From positions 2,666,001-2,730,000 of the forward strand of contig OZ244707.1 of the NCBI GenBank assembly GCA_965218875.1: a stretch of DNA of 64,000 bases, given 5' to 3'. Shown here one piece after another: positions 26,626 through 36,340 of this stretch. Position 1 is the stretch's first letter; every line of letters begins with the position of its first letter. The translations under genes and the position numbers were made by a program. Below the pieces are notes generated by a model. The model ran no database searches. It saw nothing but the letters and a program-made list of their open reading frames with translations, and was not told the origin of the DNA. Source of the DNA: CBDCMJ01 sp965218875. Its GTDB lineage: Bacteria > Chloroflexota > Dehalococcoidia > Lucifugimonadales > UBA3495.

Positions 26626-29483
26626 TCTTCCTCACTGTCGTCTATGCCCGGCAGCCTAACTTGCGCCTCCTGACTGTTGGGCCGGGGCGCGCTCGCCATC
26701 ACGTTGCTACCCAGCAGCCCTAGGATAATGCGCCGGTCCTCGTCGCCGTCAGGCAAGCATTCGGCGACAGCCTGTCCGAGCGTCTGCATCGCCGACCAGC
26801 GAGTCTCCCCCAACTGGCCCCGGTAGGCTGCCAGCCTATCCGTCAGGTTCTGGCTCCACAGCCACGCGGCGTGTTGAAGCTGGTCAATGAGCGGCGTCGG
26901 GCGGGCGGCGTGTCCGTTGCCCAGGTCGTCGTCGTCCATTGAGCGCTGGCGAATGGTGCGGAGCCTAACCAGCTTCTTGCTCTTCTCCCTGATCTCGGCG
27001 GCTATGGAGTGGGGGCGGGTCATCTCATCGTAGGCCGCGCCAGTGGCCAAGCAGAGGGCGATGGCCTCGCCGGCGTCCAGCGGTGCGCGGGAGTAGCTCC
27101 ACACCCAGGTCACGTACTGGCGGGTGATTGGGTCCACCAAGCCCAGGTCTGCCCCGTGCAGCACCTGCTCCAAGGCCACCGCAGTGGACTCTCGCCGCAC
27201 GATATCCAGGAAGTCACGCACCGAGACGGTATCTCAGTCTGGGCGCAGGACGCGGGAGTGCCGCCCAAAGACCGACAGTGCCGGGCCGATGCCGCTGATG
27301 AAGAAGTCCGCTCCCCGGATTCCCTTGCCCCAGAAGTAGAGCAGCCGCTCCCGAATAACGGGGCGCATCTCCTCCATCACGTCGCTCAGGAAGGCTTCAG
27401 CCGCCTCGCCCTCGCGCTTGCTGCAGGCCATCCAGACTGATGTTTTCAGACGAGCTTGGGTAGATGCAGATAACTTCGTTCCAATCTCCGTGTCAATGGG
27501 CCAAGAGGCATCAGGGACTAGCCCCGTTCCTATTAGTCCCTCGATAAGAGTAGCCCAGGCATCCGGGTCAGTGTGGGCGAACACGACGCCGCTGAGGCCG
27601 GCGGGCTCCAGCGACCCTGCCATGGCCTGGAAGGCGTTGGCCATGCCGTCCACGTAGTGCCTCCGAGCGGCCTCTTTCCGCTCCCTGCCATCCGCGCCGC
27701 TGCTGGCATAGACGTTCATAACCGTCTGCTCCCGCTTGGGAGTCAGCGGGAGAGCTAGTAGATCAGGGTGTATGAATCCAATGGACCGCTTCAGCCAGAC
27801 GTAGAAGAAATCGGAGATATCAGCATAATTAATCGAGTCATAGTAGGGAGGATCGGTTATCACAGCACTGAAATCTTTGCTTGGGTCTCGCCGAGCATCT
27901 CTCTGAACCACGCTTGCTGGGAATGGAATAGTAGCCTGACTTGAAAACTCTATGAAGGCGCTGGCGAGGCTGATAGCTGTGCTTGCATCACCGACGGATC
28001 CGCCCCAGGGGTTAAGCTCCGCGAAGTCCCACACCATCGGAAGTGCCTGAAGACCAAGGGCACCCTGCGTCTTTTGCCCTGATGAGTTCCACCGTGCCAG
28101 AGTTGAGTGTTCGCCCGATAGCCTACTGGAAGCCAATCCCAGATAGGTACTCACTGCTTTAGCGTATTCTGCCTCTATCCCCGTTTCGAGCATCTTGCGG
28201 TGGGCCTCGCCCACGAGCCGGGCGAAGGTAGTCAGGGCCAGCAGTTGGCGGGCGTTGAACAACTTGCCCCACTCGTCCAAGCCATATTCACGAACCAGCA
28301 TATACTGGGGATGGTAGGCCACGGGCTCGTTAGGAATGGCTGGCAAGTCATGCAGCGTCTGTGACCTCAACTCTGTTGCTTTAAGCTCGGCAGACGCGAA
28401 TATCTCCAAGTCAGCTTGGCTTCCAGGGCGATATCTTTTGCCTCCTCTGCCAGCAGCCTCCAATACGACAGCGGTGAGCTTGGCATCCATATCTCCAGCG
28501 CGGCCAGCTTCATGGACCTGGGCTGCCTTGACCACCTGACCGCATAGCAGGCATTTCGTGTCGCCCCGTGAGGTCGTGGCTTCTGCGGGGTCGCCAGTGA
28601 CGTCCGTCCCCTCCACCACCCGGAAGTCCACGCGATCGTTGTGGTGGTCAATGTCAGGCTGCAGTGCCACCCTCTTCTCGTCCTTTCGGGCCAGCCAGTA
28701 CTGGCGGATGAGGGGCATCTCAGCGTGGCAGCTGGGGCAAGGGATGGTGCGGCTCCATAGGTAGGCCACTGGCACGCTGCCATCGGGATCAGGCGGGTAG
28801 AACGAGGCGAGCTCCTCCCGTGCCTTTTCTAGCATCCAATCGCCCCAGTAACGTACGTCCGTCGCGAGAGGGCTGCGGCGGTAGGCCTCGGCGAGGCTGC
28901 CGTCGGTGAAGCGGGTTTGTGAGAGGTCGTCGGATACCTGGCGGATGTAGTCTGGCGCGGACCGGCTGTTGGGTTGGCCGTACTTCTGGGGGTATTCCAG
29001 TGTGCCCTTGAGAATGAGTACGGCGACGGGGTTGAGATCACTGGCTTCCACGTCGCAGCCAAGACGGAGTCCCTCCAAAGGGATAGAACCGCCACCTGCG
29101 AAGGGGTCGAGAAGCTTGGGTGGCTTGCCGCCACTGCAATCCAGAATGCGCTGACGCGCCCCCTCCAACAACTCGGTTCCGGTGAGGCCACTGCCGCCGT
29201 CATTCGTGGGGCGGACGACCCGCTCCGGGTGACGCACGGCTTCCCAACTGGCAAGTTCGGCCACCTCCTTCAACAGCTCTTCCCGCTCGGCGTCGGTATC
29301 GGGATCATCGACTAGCGAGGCGTAGATGAAGGCGCGGCAGGCTGCAAGTGGCCGCCTTGCCCACCAGCGGTGAAGTGTCTGAGGGTGCGGTGACCCTCGA
29401 TACGGGTCCTTGCGAGCATCGGCCGACACCTCTTCCAGCGGGAAGGCCACCTCGATGAGTCGCTTGCGACGGGGCATGGTCAT
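26622..29483 (-). pseudogene. DUF1156 adenine-specific DNA methylase with an in-frame TGA
   Basis: DUF1156 proteins are large DNA methyltransferases that modify host DNA in defence systems. The N-terminus has LIEVAFPLEEVSADARKDPY and LHRWWARRPLAACRAFIY. The SAM site is LLDPFAGGGSIPLEGLRLG, followed by VEASDLNPVAVLI. A CxxC pair (CPSCHAE, later CLLCGQ) fits a zinc insert. The catalytic motif is VITDPPYYDSINYAD. At 27234-27236 a TGA interrupts LRPD*DTVSVRDFLDIVRR with the frame unchanged; GGA (Gly) there would restore the family consensus. The rest of the C-terminal domain runs to 26622. Full length is about 953 residues. Restart at GTG 27221 is possible but has no clear ribosome site. Confidence 0.85.
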
Positions 29484-30376
29484 GGGGTTTTATCTTCCTC
29501 GATCGGCGATTCATCAGTTTCGGTCAGTGTCCGATGCTTGGCAAAGGCCCGCCTACGTTCTTCCTGATCCTGCTTCAGTTCCGTCTCCAATTCTCTGAAT
29601 TCAGTTGTAGCCCTAACTCTCTCCTGGTATTCCTCAACTGTCTCGATACCTATGGCACCGATAGATTCAGCAAGCCTTCGGCCGGCCTTGAGTGCGGTCA
29701 CCTTGTCCTCAGATTGCTGCAAGAGTGTAGTCGTGTACAAGAGCGCAAAGACGACCAGTTGCGCGACGTGGTTGAGTACCACCAAAGTCCCGGCTTCCTG
29801 GAAATACGCTCCCATGGTAGGTATCCCTACAACGTTGTGGCTCTGTGGTGTTGTGCCAGGGTTGGCATGTATGGAGGTGCCACTGAGTTTGCCGTACAGA
29901 TTCTCATTCAAGGGCCTAAATAGCTTCGCACCTTCCAACCTCTCTCTAACCCGTACTGCGCTGAACGATCTTCGCCTAACATTCTCGTTCGCGTTTCTCC
30001 ATTCGAGAAGGGACTCATTGGAATTCATGAACAACCATAGAAGATTGACCAGCTCGCCAATCTGTCGGACAACGCCAAGCGCCTCATCGTAGTAGCCCGC
30101 CCTTAGCAGGAGAAGCGCTGCTCTGGCATTGCTGGCTGCTCTGCCCACTAGGCGTTCTTCCTGGTGATCTCCACCGTCACATCCCCACCAGCAAGACGCG
30201 ATGCGGTCCAGATATGAGAGGACAGTACCCAGGGCTTCTATCGTTTGTGGTGCCTTCTTGCCAGCGTGAGGAAGCCAACTGTCGAACGACGCCCCACAGC
30301 TACGCTCTTGTTGGCGGAGCAAGTCCAAGAACTCAGCGCCTATCGGTATCTTGGGGCTGCGCGGGTGCTCATTCAT
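29480..30376 (-). CDS. DUF5677/HEPN-like protein in defence operon
   Basis: About 298 residues from ATG 30376, which overlaps the end of the helicase gene (ATGAATGA); the upstream extension lies inside that gene. The stretch RAASNARAALLLLRAGYYDE, then ALGVVRQIGELVNLLWLF, resembles the helical core of DUF5677-type proteins. The C-terminal tail is charged and helical (ELETELKQDQEERRRAFAKH). No membrane segment. Its stop overlaps the methylase start by four bases, so translation is coupled. Function unknown; a sensor or adaptor role in the defence system is only a guess. Confidence 0.65.
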   Translation of the reverse strand: MNEHPRSPKIPIGAEFLDLLRQQERSCGASFDSWLPHAGKKAPQTIEALGTVLSYLDRIASCWWGCDGGDHQEERLVGRAASNARAALLLLRAGYYDEALGVVRQIGELVNLLWLFMNSNESLLEWRNANENVRRRSFSAVRVRERLEGAKLFRPLNENLYGKLSGTSIHANPGTTPQSHNVVGIPTMGAYFQEAGTLVVLNHVAQLVVFALLYTTTLLQQSEDKVTALKAGRRLAESIGAIGIETVEEYQERVRATTEFRELETELKQDQEERRRAFAKHRTLTETDESPIEEDKTP

Positions 30377-33300
30377 CGCACGCCTGCCTTGATTCCAGGA
30401 GGTTTCCGACTGCATGTAGCTGCTCAGCGTCAATGAGGTACTCGACCACTCGCTCGACAGGCTCTATGCCCTTGCCCACTGGGTCTTGGACGATGCGCAA
30501 CTGAGCGTTAGTCAGCGCGTGGTCGACCTCGTAGATGAAAAACTCCTCGCCCATCCTATGGGCCATCTGCCACTCGGTGTAGTAGAGGGTAACGTCTCCC
30601 GTCGAGGCGTGTCCCTTCACCTCGATGTAGCGGACCTGACCGTCCGGCCCTTCGCTGCGTACGTCGTAGCCGACGCCGGTCTTGGACACGTCCGCCGGGG
30701 CACGGCCTTGGCCCTGCTCGTACTCCATCACCACCTGCATGGCTGCGGTCTCTACGGCGGTGTTGTCGCCGCCACGTTGACCCTGCTCGGCCACCCTGGG
30801 GACGGGTCCGGGGATGACGGCGGCTACCCCTACAACTCGCGGCGTCTCCACCGACGTCACCTTCCTGCGCTTCAGGTCTTCGCGCCGCTGCCTCAGCCCG
30901 GCGGTCAGGGCGTCGATCTGCTCGTTGGTGGTACGGATGGCAATCCGCATGTCCTTTCCCTTCGCCTCGTCCTCATGTTGCCGCTCGAGACGCTGCTGGA
31001 GGTTTGAGAGGCTATCGTCGATGGAGTTCTGTAGTGCAGTCTCCATGATGCCGACTGCCTCTCCTGCTCTTTGGCGACCTCCATCATGTACTCGTTGGCA
31101 TAGACGGCGCTGGCCTCGGCGACTGCAGCATCATCCAGAGCGATGTCGCGCAGGGCTCCAGGCATGGCGGGCACGGCATCGCTGGGCGGCAGGTCGAGGA
31201 GCACTCCGGGCTGCACCGGCTCAAACTCGTTGCCGCGCTGGCGCAGGGCGAGTAAGCGGCGGTGCACTTCTTCACCTAGTCCGTTGCGAACGGCTGCCTC
31301 CAGCAACCAAACAAGGTACGGCTCTCGAGCCTGCTTGTCGACGAACACCGTTCCATTGCTGAGGGGCGGGCGGCCCTGTTCCAGGATACGACGCAGAACG
31401 GCGTCAAAGAGAGGATGGTCCGGTGCGACAAACTCGGCGGGTGGGTCCCGCCGCAGCCGGTCCTTGCGGAATGTGATGAGCCGGTTCTCTTGGCCGAACT
31501 CGCCGGTGTTGTGGGAGTGCGCCTCTTGTCGAATGGGCGCCGGTATGAAGTCAAGCCGCCAGTCGCGGTCGCCACCGGGCGTAAGGCGTCCGCCCAGGTA
31601 TTGGAGACTGTCCACGAAGAAACGTTCGACGAATTCCGGTGTCAGGCGGCGTTCCTTGGAATCACGTTCCTCCTGGTGGATACCGGAGAGGTCGACGTGG
31701 GGCGTGGCCAGGGCAGATCCCAGGGCTTCCCGGATTGCAGCGGCCGCGCCGGGGTCGCAGATGAACTCCATGTCGGCGAGGATGTCTTCCATGGAGCGGC
31801 GGTTGAGGATGGCCTCCCGCATCAGGACGTCCAATCGCATTGACCCGGCGTCGAAGATGCTGGAGATAACGTCATACACCTGGTCGTGACCCAGTTGTGC
31901 ACGCATACGCTCCAGCTTCTCCATGAGACGGACCAGCACGGAGCCTTCGCGGGTGGTATTGGCGACGAGGTTCACGATGTGGACCTCGTGCTCCTGGCCG
32001 TAGCGGTGGATGCGGCCCATGCGCTGCTCCAACCGGTTGGGGTTCCATGGCAGGTCCCAGTTGATCATTGTCTTGCAGAACTGGAGGTTGATGCCCTCGC
32101 CAGCCGCCTCGGTCGCCACCATGAACTGGGCCGGACCGCGGAACTCCTTCTCGGCAGCGATTCGGTCTGCAAGCTTCATCCCTCCATGGATGTTGCAGAC
32201 GGCATAGCCCTGCTCCTTGAGCCTCCTCGTTAGATAGGTCAACGTGTCCCTGTGCTCAGTGAAGACCAGAATCTTCTCGGTGCGGTCCGCTACTGTCGCG
32301 CTCTCAATGGCCTGCTGGAACTCAATGAGCTTCCGCTCCGGCCCTTTGTTCCGCGTTCGGACCGCCATGTCTATCAGGCCGTTGAGATGCTCGATCTCCC
32401 TGGCAAGCTCATCGGCAGTCTTCGCCGTGGACGCGCCTGAGATGGCCTCCTCGTCCTCGACTGTCAAGGCGTCCAGGTCTTCCTCGTCTGGGTCGTAGCT
32501 CGTCTGGACGGCGGTCTGGGCGAATTTTCCCGACTTGCGGGCCTGGCTGAGTTCCTCGGTCAGCCGGTCGCGCCGCCGCTCCAAGCTGCGGGTAACCGCG
32601 TACAGGGACGAGGCGAGACGCCGTTGAAGGACGATCAAGGCGAGAGTGACATTGCGGTTCTGCGACTGCTCCGCCTGGGCCAAGCCGTTGGAAACGTAGT
32701 CGGTCACAGCGTCGTACAGGATCTGTTCATGAGGCTCCAACTCATAGGCTACAGTGTCCACTCGGCGCGGCAGGAACAGTGGCCTGCCGTCGTGGTGACG
32801 CATGGACTCTTTCGTCCGGCGGAGGAAATAGGGAGAGACAGTCTGCCCCAGGGCCTTTTCCACTCCCGATTGAGAGGCGAATACCTTGTCGTCCAGCAGA
32901 GACAGCAACAGGCGGAAGTTCTCCGGGTCTCCCTTGTGGGGCGTTGCGGTCATCAGGAGTAGGTGCTTGGTTCTAGCCGAAAGCCCCTCGGCGAGCATGT
33001 ATCGCTTGGTCTTGTCGATCTTGGCGGATGGGCCGTAGCGGTAGGCGGAAAGCTTGTGAGCCTCGTCGAAGACCACCAGGTCCCACTGTGACTGCTCAAT
33101 ACCGGGGAGAATGTGGTCCTGGACCGCGAAGTCTACGGAGGCGACTACTCGGTCGTTCTCGACCCAAACGTTTTGTCCGAAGCTGCCGGAGACGGACTCG
33201 CCGGTCACCAGTGTGAACGGCTCTCTGAAACGCTCCCACATCTCGCGCCGCCACTGGTCGGTCAATGCCTTGGGGCAGAGGACCAGAATTCGGGAGACCG

Positions 33301-33745
33301 CACCACGCTGCATCAGCTCACGCATGAGGAGCCCTGCCATGATGGTCTTGCCTGCGCCGGGATCGTCTGCGAGCAAGAAGCGGATGCGGGGCAACGGCAA
33401 AATGCGCCTGTACACCGCGTCTAGCTGGTGCAGCAGAGGGTCAACTTGGGAGACGGATACTGCGAATTGAGGATCGAAGGCATGGGCCAGATGGGTTCTG
33501 AGCGCTTCCACACCCAGGCGGAACAATCGTGGCTCTGCGTCGAATGTGTGGGCGCCGCCGGTGACCCCGCGTACGAGAGCAGCGAGTTGCTCGCTCGGAA
33601 TCGTCCGGTCGTAATAGTGGGAATCGACGACACCCACGGCCTCGATCTGCACCGCCGAGCCATGAGCGCGCACACGCAGCACTCGTACAGGCCCTGGCAA
33701 GAAGGGGCCTTCTATGATGGTGTCTGCTGCAATACTCTCAAGCAT
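30369..33745 (-). pseudogene. SNF2-type helicase with C-terminal DUF3883 domain, frameshifted near 31050
   Basis: Superfamily 2 DNA translocase. The N-terminal beta domain is followed by Walker A LLADDPGAGKTIMAG (residues 130-134), WDLVVFDEAHKLS (DEAH 226-229), LLLMTATPHKGDPEN, KILVFTEHRDTL and RLEQRMGRIHRYGQ (motif VI). The first frame ends in nonsense after ANEYMMEVAKEQER; the second (31046-30369) carries the coiled region QHEDEAKGKDMRIAIRTTNE and a DUF3883 domain (VGYDVRSEGPDGQVRYIEVK). A one-base change near 31045-31065 would give about 1125 residues. First gene of the leftward operon, with a consensus -10 box 50 bases upstream. It resembles the DrmD-like helicases of DISARM-type systems. 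Confidence 0.85.
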
Positions 33746-33797
33746 GGTATACTATGCAGAGTGCAGTTCCCTCTTTTCGAGATTAAGACTGCAACTC

Positions 33798-33803
33798 ATT
33801 ATA
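33798..33803 (-). promoter_or_regulatory. -10 box for the defence operon
   Basis: On the minus strand this reads TATAAT, an exact consensus, about 50 bases before ATG 33745. No good -35 is visible at 17 bases, so an activator or extended contacts may help. The 166-base space to 33911 also holds the upstream region of the divergent AbiEi gene, and partial GAGTGCAGTT/GACTGCAACTC repeats at 33761-33797 could bind AbiEi. Confidence 0.5.
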
Positions 33804-33911
33804 CCAAAGTGCTGCCCTCCCTGATAGGTACATCAGTGGGTGGGCAGTTCTCCTAAACAGCGAACGGGTCGCTGTCCAGCATAATGCAGAACCAAGCAAG
33901 GTTGAAGGCCA

Positions 33912-34706
33912 ATGAGACGGAGCATCGGAAGAGAGAGGCTAGCAAACGTCCTGCGCGACGCAGGCGATCTGGTGACCATTGATGATGCGGCCAGGTCCCT
34001 AGACGTATCGCGCCAAGAGGCCGCCAAGACCCTGTGGCGATGGAGCCAGCAGGGTTGGTTCCGACACGTGAGGCGCGGCCTGTACGCTCCCATCCCGCCG
34101 GACTCTCCTCTTCAGGCACAGGTGCTGCCCGAACCGTGGATTCTGATTCCCGAACTGTTTGACCCTGGATATGTCGGTGGCTGGTCCGCTGCGGAGCATT
34201 GGGACTTGACCGAGCAGATGTTTCTCAGTGTGCTGGTCTGCACGGCGAGCGGCAGCAAGCCCCGAGAGCAGCGAATACAGGGCACGACCTTCGTCTTGAA
34301 GCGGGTCAAACCGGACAAGATATTCGGCACCCGGCCCGTCTGGTATGGAAAGGTGAAGGTGCAGGTCTCCGACGTTCACCGGACCGTGCTGGACATGCTG
34401 GACGAACCGCGCATTGGGGGCGGCATACGGCATGTCTTCGATTGCCTCCAAGCCTACCTGCAGGCGGAGCAGGCCGATCTCTCCAAGCTCACCGAGTATG
34501 CGGAACGTTTGGGCAACGGCGCCGTCTTCAAGCGCTTGGGCTTCCTCCTCTCGCGGATAGGGACGGACGAACAGGTGCTGGGTGCCTGCCAGTCCCGGCT
34601 TACGGCAGGGAACGCTCAGTTGGACCCCTCCGTTCCATCCCGGCGGCTCGTGAAGCGATGGCAGCTCTGGATTCCCAAGTCTTGGGAGGAGCCGAGACAT
34701 GATTGA
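33912..34706 (+). CDS. abiEi: AbiEi-type antitoxin / transcriptional regulator
   Basis: 264 residues. The N-terminal winged helix (RERLANVLRDAGDLVTIDDA, then ARSLDVSRQEAAKTLWRWSQ) is followed by the AbiEi core (RRGLYAPIPPDSPL, PGYVGGWSAAEHWDLTEQMF) and a C-terminal antitoxin domain (VSDVHRTVLDMLDEP). This is the type IV toxin-antitoxin regulator, which represses its own promoter. Its stop overlaps the AbiEii start by eight bases. It diverges from the defence operon. No odd features. Confidence 0.88.
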   Translation: MRRSIGRERLANVLRDAGDLVTIDDAARSLDVSRQEAAKTLWRWSQQGWFRHVRRGLYAPIPPDSPLQAQVLPEPWILIPELFDPGYVGGWSAAEHWDLTEQMFLSVLVCTASGSKPREQRIQGTTFVLKRVKPDKIFGTRPVWYGKVKVQVSDVHRTVLDMLDEPRIGGGIRHVFDCLQAYLQAEQADLSKLTEYAERLGNGAVFKRLGFLLSRIGTDEQVLGACQSRLTAGNAQLDPSVPSRRLVKRWQLWIPKSWEEPRHD

Positions 34707-35883
34707 CCGGAGCGAAGTGCTCATCATCGCCGGAGAGCGAGACCTTCGAGTCGACATGATAGAGAAGGACTACGTTCTGGGCTGGATGCTGGCTGGAATA
34801 TTTGCCCACCCCGTACTTGGCCCGGCTTGGGTGTTCAAGGGTGGGACCTGCCTCAAAAAGTGTTTCGTCGAGACCTACCGGCTCTCGGAGGACTTGGACT
34901 TCACGGTAGAAGACGCCGGTCTATTGGACGGAAGAATCCTCGCGGACTCCTTTCGAGAGATTGCAGAATGGATATACGACCATAGCGGTATAGACATCTC
35001 GGCACAGAGACCTCGTTTCCGGGTGTACCACAATCCTAGAGGGAGCCTCCAGATTGAAGGCCGCGTCTACTACCGCGGCCCGATGCAACCGAGAGGCAGC
35101 CTCCCCAGGGTCAAGCTCGATCTGACCGCCGACGAGAAGATTGTGCATCGGCCCGTAGAGCGGGCCGTCGCTCATGCCTACTCCGACTGCCCGGAAGACG
35201 GTATGTCAGCCCGGGCCTATCCTCTTCCAGAGCTCATGGGCGAGAAGGTCCGAGCCCTGGGGGAGCGCGCACGTCCGAGAGACCTCTATGATGTGATTAG
35301 CCTCTTTCGGAGGGAAGACCTCCGCCCAGAGGCGTCGGCGGTCCTTCAGGTGCTACGGGAGAAGTGCGAGTTCAAGGGCATCCCTGTTCCCGATCCCACT
35401 TCCCTTCAGCTCTTCAGGGAAGAGATGGAGGGCGACTGGGAAGTCATGCTCGAACACCAGATGCCAGCAGTACCGCCCGTCGGGTCCTTCTGGTCGGCGA
35501 TGCCGGAGTTCTTCGAGTGGCTCCACGGGGGCATTGCCCTTTCCGCTCCTACGGGGATTCCTATCGGCCCGGACGAAGTATTCGTGAGCGCCTCCTCAAC
35601 AATCCAAAACTTGGGCATGGACGCCGCCGACTCGGAGCGCCTTCGATTTGCAGCTGCCAATAGGCTGTGCGTCGCCCTGCGCTACCAAGGGGAGCTGCTG
35701 AGGATAGAGCCGTACTCGCTGCGATGGACTGGTGGCGGCGATGTCGTGCTATACGCCTGCGAAGTCGACACTTCCACCTACCGCACCTATCAAGCCAGCG
35801 GGCTTTCGGAGGTTGAGATCACCAGGCAGACGTTCGTGCCGAAGTACGCCAACGAACTGCTGCCACCCAGCAGGTTGAATTGA
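34699..35883 (+). CDS. abiEii: AbiEii-type nucleotidyltransferase toxin with C-terminal WYL-like domain
   Basis: 394 residues. The N-terminal nucleotidyltransferase has WVFKGGTCLKKCF and YRLSEDLDFTV (Asp65, Asp67), the family active site. PLPELMGEKVRALGERARPR, then DLYDVISLF, is the second conserved block. Residues about 322-394 form an extra domain, VALRYQGELLRIEPYSLRW, then YACEVDTSTYRTYQA and ITRQTFVPKY, which resembles a WYL ligand-sensing domain. Simple AbiEii toxins lack this. The toxin transfers nucleotides, likely to tRNA acceptor ends in the family. Encoded downstream of its antitoxin. Confidence 0.85.
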   Translation: MIDRSEVLIIAGERDLRVDMIEKDYVLGWMLAGIFAHPVLGPAWVFKGGTCLKKCFVETYRLSEDLDFTVEDAGLLDGRILADSFREIAEWIYDHSGIDISAQRPRFRVYHNPRGSLQIEGRVYYRGPMQPRGSLPRVKLDLTADEKIVHRPVERAVAHAYSDCPEDGMSARAYPLPELMGEKVRALGERARPRDLYDVISLFRREDLRPEASAVLQVLREKCEFKGIPVPDPTSLQLFREEMEGDWEVMLEHQMPAVPPVGSFWSAMPEFFEWLHGGIALSAPTGIPIGPDEVFVSASSTIQNLGMDAADSERLRFAAANRLCVALRYQGELLRIEPYSLRWTGGGDVVLYACEVDTSTYRTYQASGLSEVEITRQTFVPKYANELLPPSRLN

Positions 35884-35951
35884 CGGCTCCAGCTGAGCAG
35901 CTGACGAGCCTTGGGGTGCTTCCAATGTCGCATGACATACGGGGTGATAAG

Positions 35952-36251
35952 CTACAGCCCCATCCAAAGCTCAAATACGGTTCTGCCTACCGTCAACTTA
36001 GGCCCACCTAACTGGACGAAATCAAGAACCTTCACGATTTCCTTCACACTGTTGCTATAATCGGCTATCCTCCCTTCGTTACTCGGAGACTCGCCGAGAA
36101 ACCTGCAGGCAATCTGCCCCGCAAAAAGTTCAATCGCCAGTTGTGTTGGTTTCCAACGACCGTCCGCCCAAGTGGCACAATGGAACTCCCCCCTTGCGCG
36201 ACCGCGACCAACAGGGCGGGGATCGCGCGAGAGCACCCACTGGTCCATCAT
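35952..36251 (-). CDS. Small conserved ORF divergent from a SRAP fragment
   Basis: 99 residues: MMDQWVLSRDPRPVGRGRAR, later WADGRWKPTQLAIELF and VKEIVKVLDFVQLGGP. Not recognised. A diverged copy of this sequence lies at 42022-42228 beside the intact SRAP gene. The differences between the two copies are concentrated in third codon positions of this frame (for example GATTTC/GATTTT, CAGTTA/CAGCTT), so it looks protein-coding. It is transcribed away from the SRAP fragment. Low composition bias; no signal peptide or membrane segment. Confidence 0.5.
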   Translation of the reverse strand: MMDQWVLSRDPRPVGRGRARGEFHCATWADGRWKPTQLAIELFAGQIACRFLGESPSNEGRIADYSNSVKEIVKVLDFVQLGGPKLTVGRTVFELWMGL

Positions 36252-36260
36252 GGAGTTGCC

Positions 36261-36340
36261 ATGTGCGGTAGATACAGCCTGACAACCGATCTTGGAGAGC
36301 TGGCGCGTCGGTTCGAGTTCGACGGCGACCGTGTAATCGG
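36261..36340 (+). pseudogene. SRAP (YedK/HMCES) N-terminal fragment, cut by IS1202-type element
   Basis: The frame starts MCGRYSLTTDLGELARRFEF and continues DGDRV, the opening of SRAP proteins whose second residue, Cys, cross-links to abasic DNA. Similarity stops at about 36335, where the IS begins. The rest of the gene is not found beyond the element or beyond IS21 copy 2. About 70 percent of the surrounding 300 bases can be aligned by eye with the locus at 41870-42190 in opposite orientation. Confidence 0.8.

Noticed and set aside
27221..27223. Separate gene starting at GTG 27221
   Set aside because: It is in the same frame as the methylase, continues its conserved C-terminal domain and lacks a ribosome site.
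27234..27236. TGA used as a sense codon (recoded to Gly)
   Set aside because: Several genes in the window end in TGA at their expected length, so the standard code holds; a point mutation is simpler.
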